Shown here piece by piece: positions 61,539-64,000 of a stretch of DNA of 64,000 nt. The notes beneath the pieces are model-generated. The model was not told the origin of the DNA. It did not search any database and saw only the letters and a program-made list of their open reading frames with translations. The stretch's first letter is position 1. Each line of letters opens with the position of its first letter. This stretch comes from Pedobacter hartonius (lineage in GTDB: Bacteria > Bacteroidota > Bacteroidia > Sphingobacteriales > Sphingobacteriaceae), in assembly GCF_900107535.1 (NCBI RefSeq), contig NZ_FNRA01000001.1, forward strand, positions 434,001 to 498,000, written 5' to 3'. A program made the position numbers and the translations under genes.

Positions 61539-61700
61539 TCAACTGCTTTTCTTTTGAGTATTGTTAATTTTTTCTTTACCGTATTTCCAGGGACAATGCT
61601 TGCATTTATTTTTACAGCAATAACCACGTCTAAGATGGAATGACTCCGTAAAAACCATCAACCCCTCTTTGTTAAAATAGTAATCGGAAAATTCTTCCAT
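61539..61700 (-). CDS. DUF5522-like small Cys-rich protein (53 residues)
   Basis: This is a short gene that length-filtered ORF lists miss. It begins ATG at 61700, overlapping the TGA of the nuclease gene by one base (TGATG), and ends TGA at 61539. The 53-residue product has 'RRGYCCKNKCKHCPW' at residues 25-39, a four-Cys knuckle that could bind zinc or an iron-sulfur cluster. The start 'EEFSDYYFNKEGLMVFTESFHL' matches DUF5522, a Bacteroidota family. The overlap and the Cys motif make it a convincing gene. Function unknown. Confidence 0.8.
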   Translation of the reverse strand: MEEFSDYYFNKEGLMVFTESFHLRRGYCCKNKCKHCPWKYGKEKINNTQKKSS

Positions 61701-62641
61701 CAGTTAAGCAATTTAACGTCCAAAATGTTTTGAAAATAACTTTTCAATTGAATTCCGCTACCATGTGTGGTCCATATCTGCGATGGCTTCACCTTATCAA
61801 TGGTTAAAATTATATCTTCCCAGTCAACATGATCTGATATATACAACTGTAACTCATTATTGTTTTGTAAATGTTTCCAACCCGTTGCAAACACCCTGAT
61901 CACGTTTACTGCTTTGATATAACTCCTGTATACAAGAGGCGGAACCAGGTAAATCATCTGGCTCAGATTTGCCTTCATTACCTTTCTGTCGTACACCTCA
62001 TACCTGCCCATATCAATTCCCATTTCCTCATATACTCTAACGAAAGGAAGTATACTATGGTGTACGAGTATCCGTTTTTCTGGACAGTGGTCACTGATCA
62101 GGCGGATCAAACGCTGGCTCTTGCCCAGGGCATAGGCCCCCAGCATAATGTTGCTCTGTGTAGAGTTCAGTTTCTGAATCTCCGTCACCGCATCCGGGTG
62201 ACTGGTGTCTGGATTAGCAAAGGTAGTCTCTGTAATCAGTACATCGGCCTGTACAAATTCTATCGGCTCACAGGTATCATCCGGCTGCAGCTTATAATCC
62301 CCTGTATACAGATACCGTATACCCTTGTATTCCATTAATACCAGGGCAGAACCAAGCATATGCCCCGCAGGTACGAAACTAATCTTTACATCATTCAACG
62401 TAAACGGCATATGAAAAGACCGGATATGAAATTCACCGCCAGCAAATTTCTTGTAACGCTGTTTCATAAATAACGAGGTAGCCTGTGTACAATAAACATT
62501 CAGGTTCCCGCTGATGGCATGATCTCCGTGTGCATGTGAGATCACCGCATCCTTCACTATTTCCTTTGGATCCAGGTAAAAATTTCCATAGGCGCAAAAC
62601 AGCCCTATTTTGGTTGGAACCAAAAAATCATCTAATATCAT
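61700..62641 (-). CDS. MBL-fold exonuclease-like protein (beta-CASP related)
   Basis: A 313-residue metallo-beta-lactamase-fold protein. Metal motifs are HAHGDH (residues 36-41), 'AGHMLGSALV' and 'YTGDYK', followed by 'ADVLITETTFAN'. The set matches the YSH1/SNM1-type nuclease family, in which members cut RNA or DNA. The usual long beta-CASP insert appears reduced. It lies between coaE (14 nt upstream) and the DUF5522 gene (1-nt overlap). Substrate unknown. Confidence 0.85.
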   Translation of the reverse strand: MILDDFLVPTKIGLFCAYGNFYLDPKEIVKDAVISHAHGDHAISGNLNVYCTQATSLFMKQRYKKFAGGEFHIRSFHMPFTLNDVKISFVPAGHMLGSALVLMEYKGIRYLYTGDYKLQPDDTCEPIEFVQADVLITETTFANPDTSHPDAVTEIQKLNSTQSNIMLGAYALGKSQRLIRLISDHCPEKRILVHHSILPFVRVYEEMGIDMGRYEVYDRKVMKANLSQMIYLVPPLVYRSYIKAVNVIRVFATGWKHLQNNNELQLYISDHVDWEDIILTIDKVKPSQIWTTHGSGIQLKSYFQNILDVKLLN

Positions 62642-62654
62642 CTGGTATGTTTAT

Positions 62655-63239
62655 CTATATAAATTGGTGATGCAGCTCCATCACCTGGAGTATAACCGAC
62701 TGACTTTCGTCATTCCTGATCAGGAAATCAGCCATTTTCAATTTTTCATCGTCGCTCCACTGCTTACTCATCCGTGCCAGTACCTGCTCTTCTGTTGCCC
62801 CGTCCCGTTCCATTACCCGTCTTAAACGCGTTTCCAACGGCGAGGTGACCAGCACGGTTTTGTCACAGGCCTGGTAAGAACCGCTTTCAAACAGTAAGGC
62901 GGCCTCTTTGAGTACATAGGGTACATTCGCCGGTAATGCCTCCAGCCACAGGTCAAAAGCCCTGAAGACTGCCGGATGGACCAGTGCATTGAGCCTGGCC
63001 AGCTCAGTACTGTTGTTAAAAACGATGCCTGCTATATGTTTGTTATTTAACCTGCCTGCCGCATCATAACTTTCGGCACCGAAAGCCTCCATGACACCCG
63101 CTGTAAGCACAGGGTCAGTAACCATAATCTCTTTTGCGACCGTATCAGCATAAAATACAGGAATACCCAAATGCTCAAACACATAGCAGACAGTGCTTTT
63201 CCCGCTTCCTATTCCACCGGTGATACCAATCTTCATCAT
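62655..63239 (-). CDS. coaE: Dephospho-CoA kinase
   Basis: Last step of coenzyme A synthesis, phosphorylating the 3'-OH of dephospho-CoA. The protein is 194 residues with P-loop 'GITGGIGSGKSTV' near the N-terminus, 'YADTVAKEIM' and 'EAALLFESG'. The ATG at 63239 overlaps the TGA of the YbbR gene by 4 nt; a second ATG 3 nt downstream is equally possible. Confidence 0.95.
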   Translation of the reverse strand: MMKIGITGGIGSGKSTVCYVFEHLGIPVFYADTVAKEIMVTDPVLTAGVMEAFGAESYDAAGRLNNKHIAGIVFNNSTELARLNALVHPAVFRAFDLWLEALPANVPYVLKEAALLFESGSYQACDKTVLVTSPLETRLRRVMERDGATEEQVLARMSKQWSDDEKLKMADFLIRNDESQSVILQVMELHHQFI

Positions 63240-64000
63240 TGCTTTTCAATAATAAAATCAACCTTTTCCGGAACCAGCTTCACTTTCTTACAATAGTCCG
63301 GAAAGCGGGTCAGCTTAATGCTCAGCTGGTCATGCTTTTGCAGCTTCCATTCATTCAGGTCAACTGCGGCTTCAATAAAATCTTCATTTACCTGCTGATA
63401 GCTGGACAGCGCCACCATAAACGTGATTTTCACCTTCTTGGGGTACAGCTTTACGTTATAATATTCGCCGTTATTTAATATTTTTAAAGGTACTTCCAGC
63501 GTTTTCTCTGTAAACTCATCCACGGGCAGCTTTACTTCTATGGTAGAAGGAAATATATTCACATTCTTCTGCAGGTTTGGCCTCATGGCTATCCGGGAAA
63601 CGGAAGGACCCTGGATATCACGCATTTTCAAGGTATCCGTTTTCCACTCCCTGATCTTTTCCAGCTCCTCCTGCGGGCCCGATACAGTTACATAGTCAGG
63701 ACTGAACTCTATATCATCAGAAACACCATATTGCTTGGCAAAAGTTAAATTGGAGACCAGCCTCACCGGCACCCTTTTCACGGTTCTTTTGGAGAAATCA
63801 AAATAAAGTGTGTCAGGGCGTACAGAAATGATCTTTTGTGAGGTTTCCAGCTGGTTATTCACACTGTACAACTGCTCCGAAAAAAGTATATAATTTCTGT
63901 TATTCAGTTTATCGAGACTGATGTTTATGGAGGGAGGACTCACGCGCAGGCGTGCAAACAGCAGCTGCCAGCCGGTTCCTTCTACCAAAAGGTCAACCGT
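63236..64000 (-). CDS. YbbR-like domain-containing protein (N-terminus beyond window)
   Basis: The frame is open to the right edge (positions 64000-63236), so the N-terminal part is missing. About 254 codons are visible. 'PVRLVSNLTFAKQYGVSDDI' and 'VTVSGPQEELEKI' are the YbbR (CdaR-like) repeat pattern. YbbR domains are extracytoplasmic in Gram-positives, where they control the c-di-AMP cyclase; in Bacteroidota the role is unproven. It heads the coaE operon. Confidence 0.85.
   Translation of the reverse strand, partial: TVDLLVEGTGWQLLFARLRVSPPSINISLDKLNNRNYILFSEQLYSVNNQLETSQKIISVRPDTLYFDFSKRTVKRVPVRLVSNLTFAKQYGVSDDIEFSPDYVTVSGPQEELEKIREWKTDTLKMRDIQGPSVSRIAMRPNLQKNVNIFPSTIEVKLPVDEFTEKTLEVPLKILNNGEYYNVKLYPKKVKITFMVALSSYQQVNEDFIEAAVDLNEWKLQKHDQLSIKLTRFPDYCKKVKLVPEKVDFIIEKQ

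Overview
The window looks like a chromosomal segment of a member of the Bacteroidota, most likely a Sphingobacteriaceae (Pedobacter-like) genome. The reasons are Bacteroidota-typical proteins (DUF3822, DUF4290, DUF5522, fused SecDF, GH92, GH130), the DUF3822-rsmD-coaD and pyrE-SRPBCC neighbourhoods, -7 promoter boxes of the TAnnTTTG type, and an apparent lack of Shine-Dalgarno sites. No tRNA, rRNA, CRISPR array, prophage or transposase gene was recognised.

Layout. 1-5.1 kb: a RecD-like helicase (cut by the left edge), DUF3822-rsmD-coaD, a NUDIX hydrolase, pyrE and an SRPBCC protein. 5.4-13.2 kb: clpB, then a sugar cassette of two GT4 glycosyltransferases (the first fused to an all-helical domain) facing a long GH130 enzyme. 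13.6-22.1 kb: an outer-membrane barrel, a polysaccharide deacetylase lipoprotein, a GreA-like protein with a nitroreductase, an ABC-F ATPase, a Fur-family regulator, a SlyD-like isomerase, a GH25 lysozyme and an M20 dipeptidase. 22.4-32.1 kb: an orphan protein, UvrD/PcrA helicase, DUF4290, murA, a CBS-domain cysteine synthase, dprA, rsmG and a GT2. 32.2-44.8 kb: tgt, an LptF/G permease, an EamA transporter, a metalloprotease-propeller-barrel protein, LapA-like, OsmC, ispE, thyA-folA and secDF. 44.9-52.2 kb: an HMG-CoA-lyase-like enzyme, a GNAT, an iron-permease-like protein, an uncharacterised secreted pair, class II aldolase and accD. 52.7-64 kb: GH92, small proteins, a GNAT, glmM with a cysteine desulfurase, a methyltransferase-PAP2-ZIP operon, and a YbbR-coaE-nuclease-DUF5522-MarR operon cut by the right edge.

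Most of the content is housekeeping: nucleotide and cofactor synthesis, cell wall (murA, glmM, GH25, deacetylase), RNA modification (rsmD, rsmG, tgt), secretion and proteostasis (secDF, clpB, slyD).

The most unusual signal is not protein-coding. Four extragenic elements share one geometry: two 26-nt arms flanking a 26-nt loop. The loop is conserved, but the arm sequence differs from copy to copy while staying complementary. All four lie at gene 3' ends, three of them between convergent genes. Other points of interest are a tandemly repeated leader with two tiny ORFs ahead of the GT4 cassette (with a third copy near secDF), a MurA with Asp in place of the fosfomycin-target Cys, a TGT without its zinc cysteines, an ABC-F ATPase with one degenerate ATP site, and -7 boxes only 4-6 nt from start codons that suggest leaderless mRNAs.
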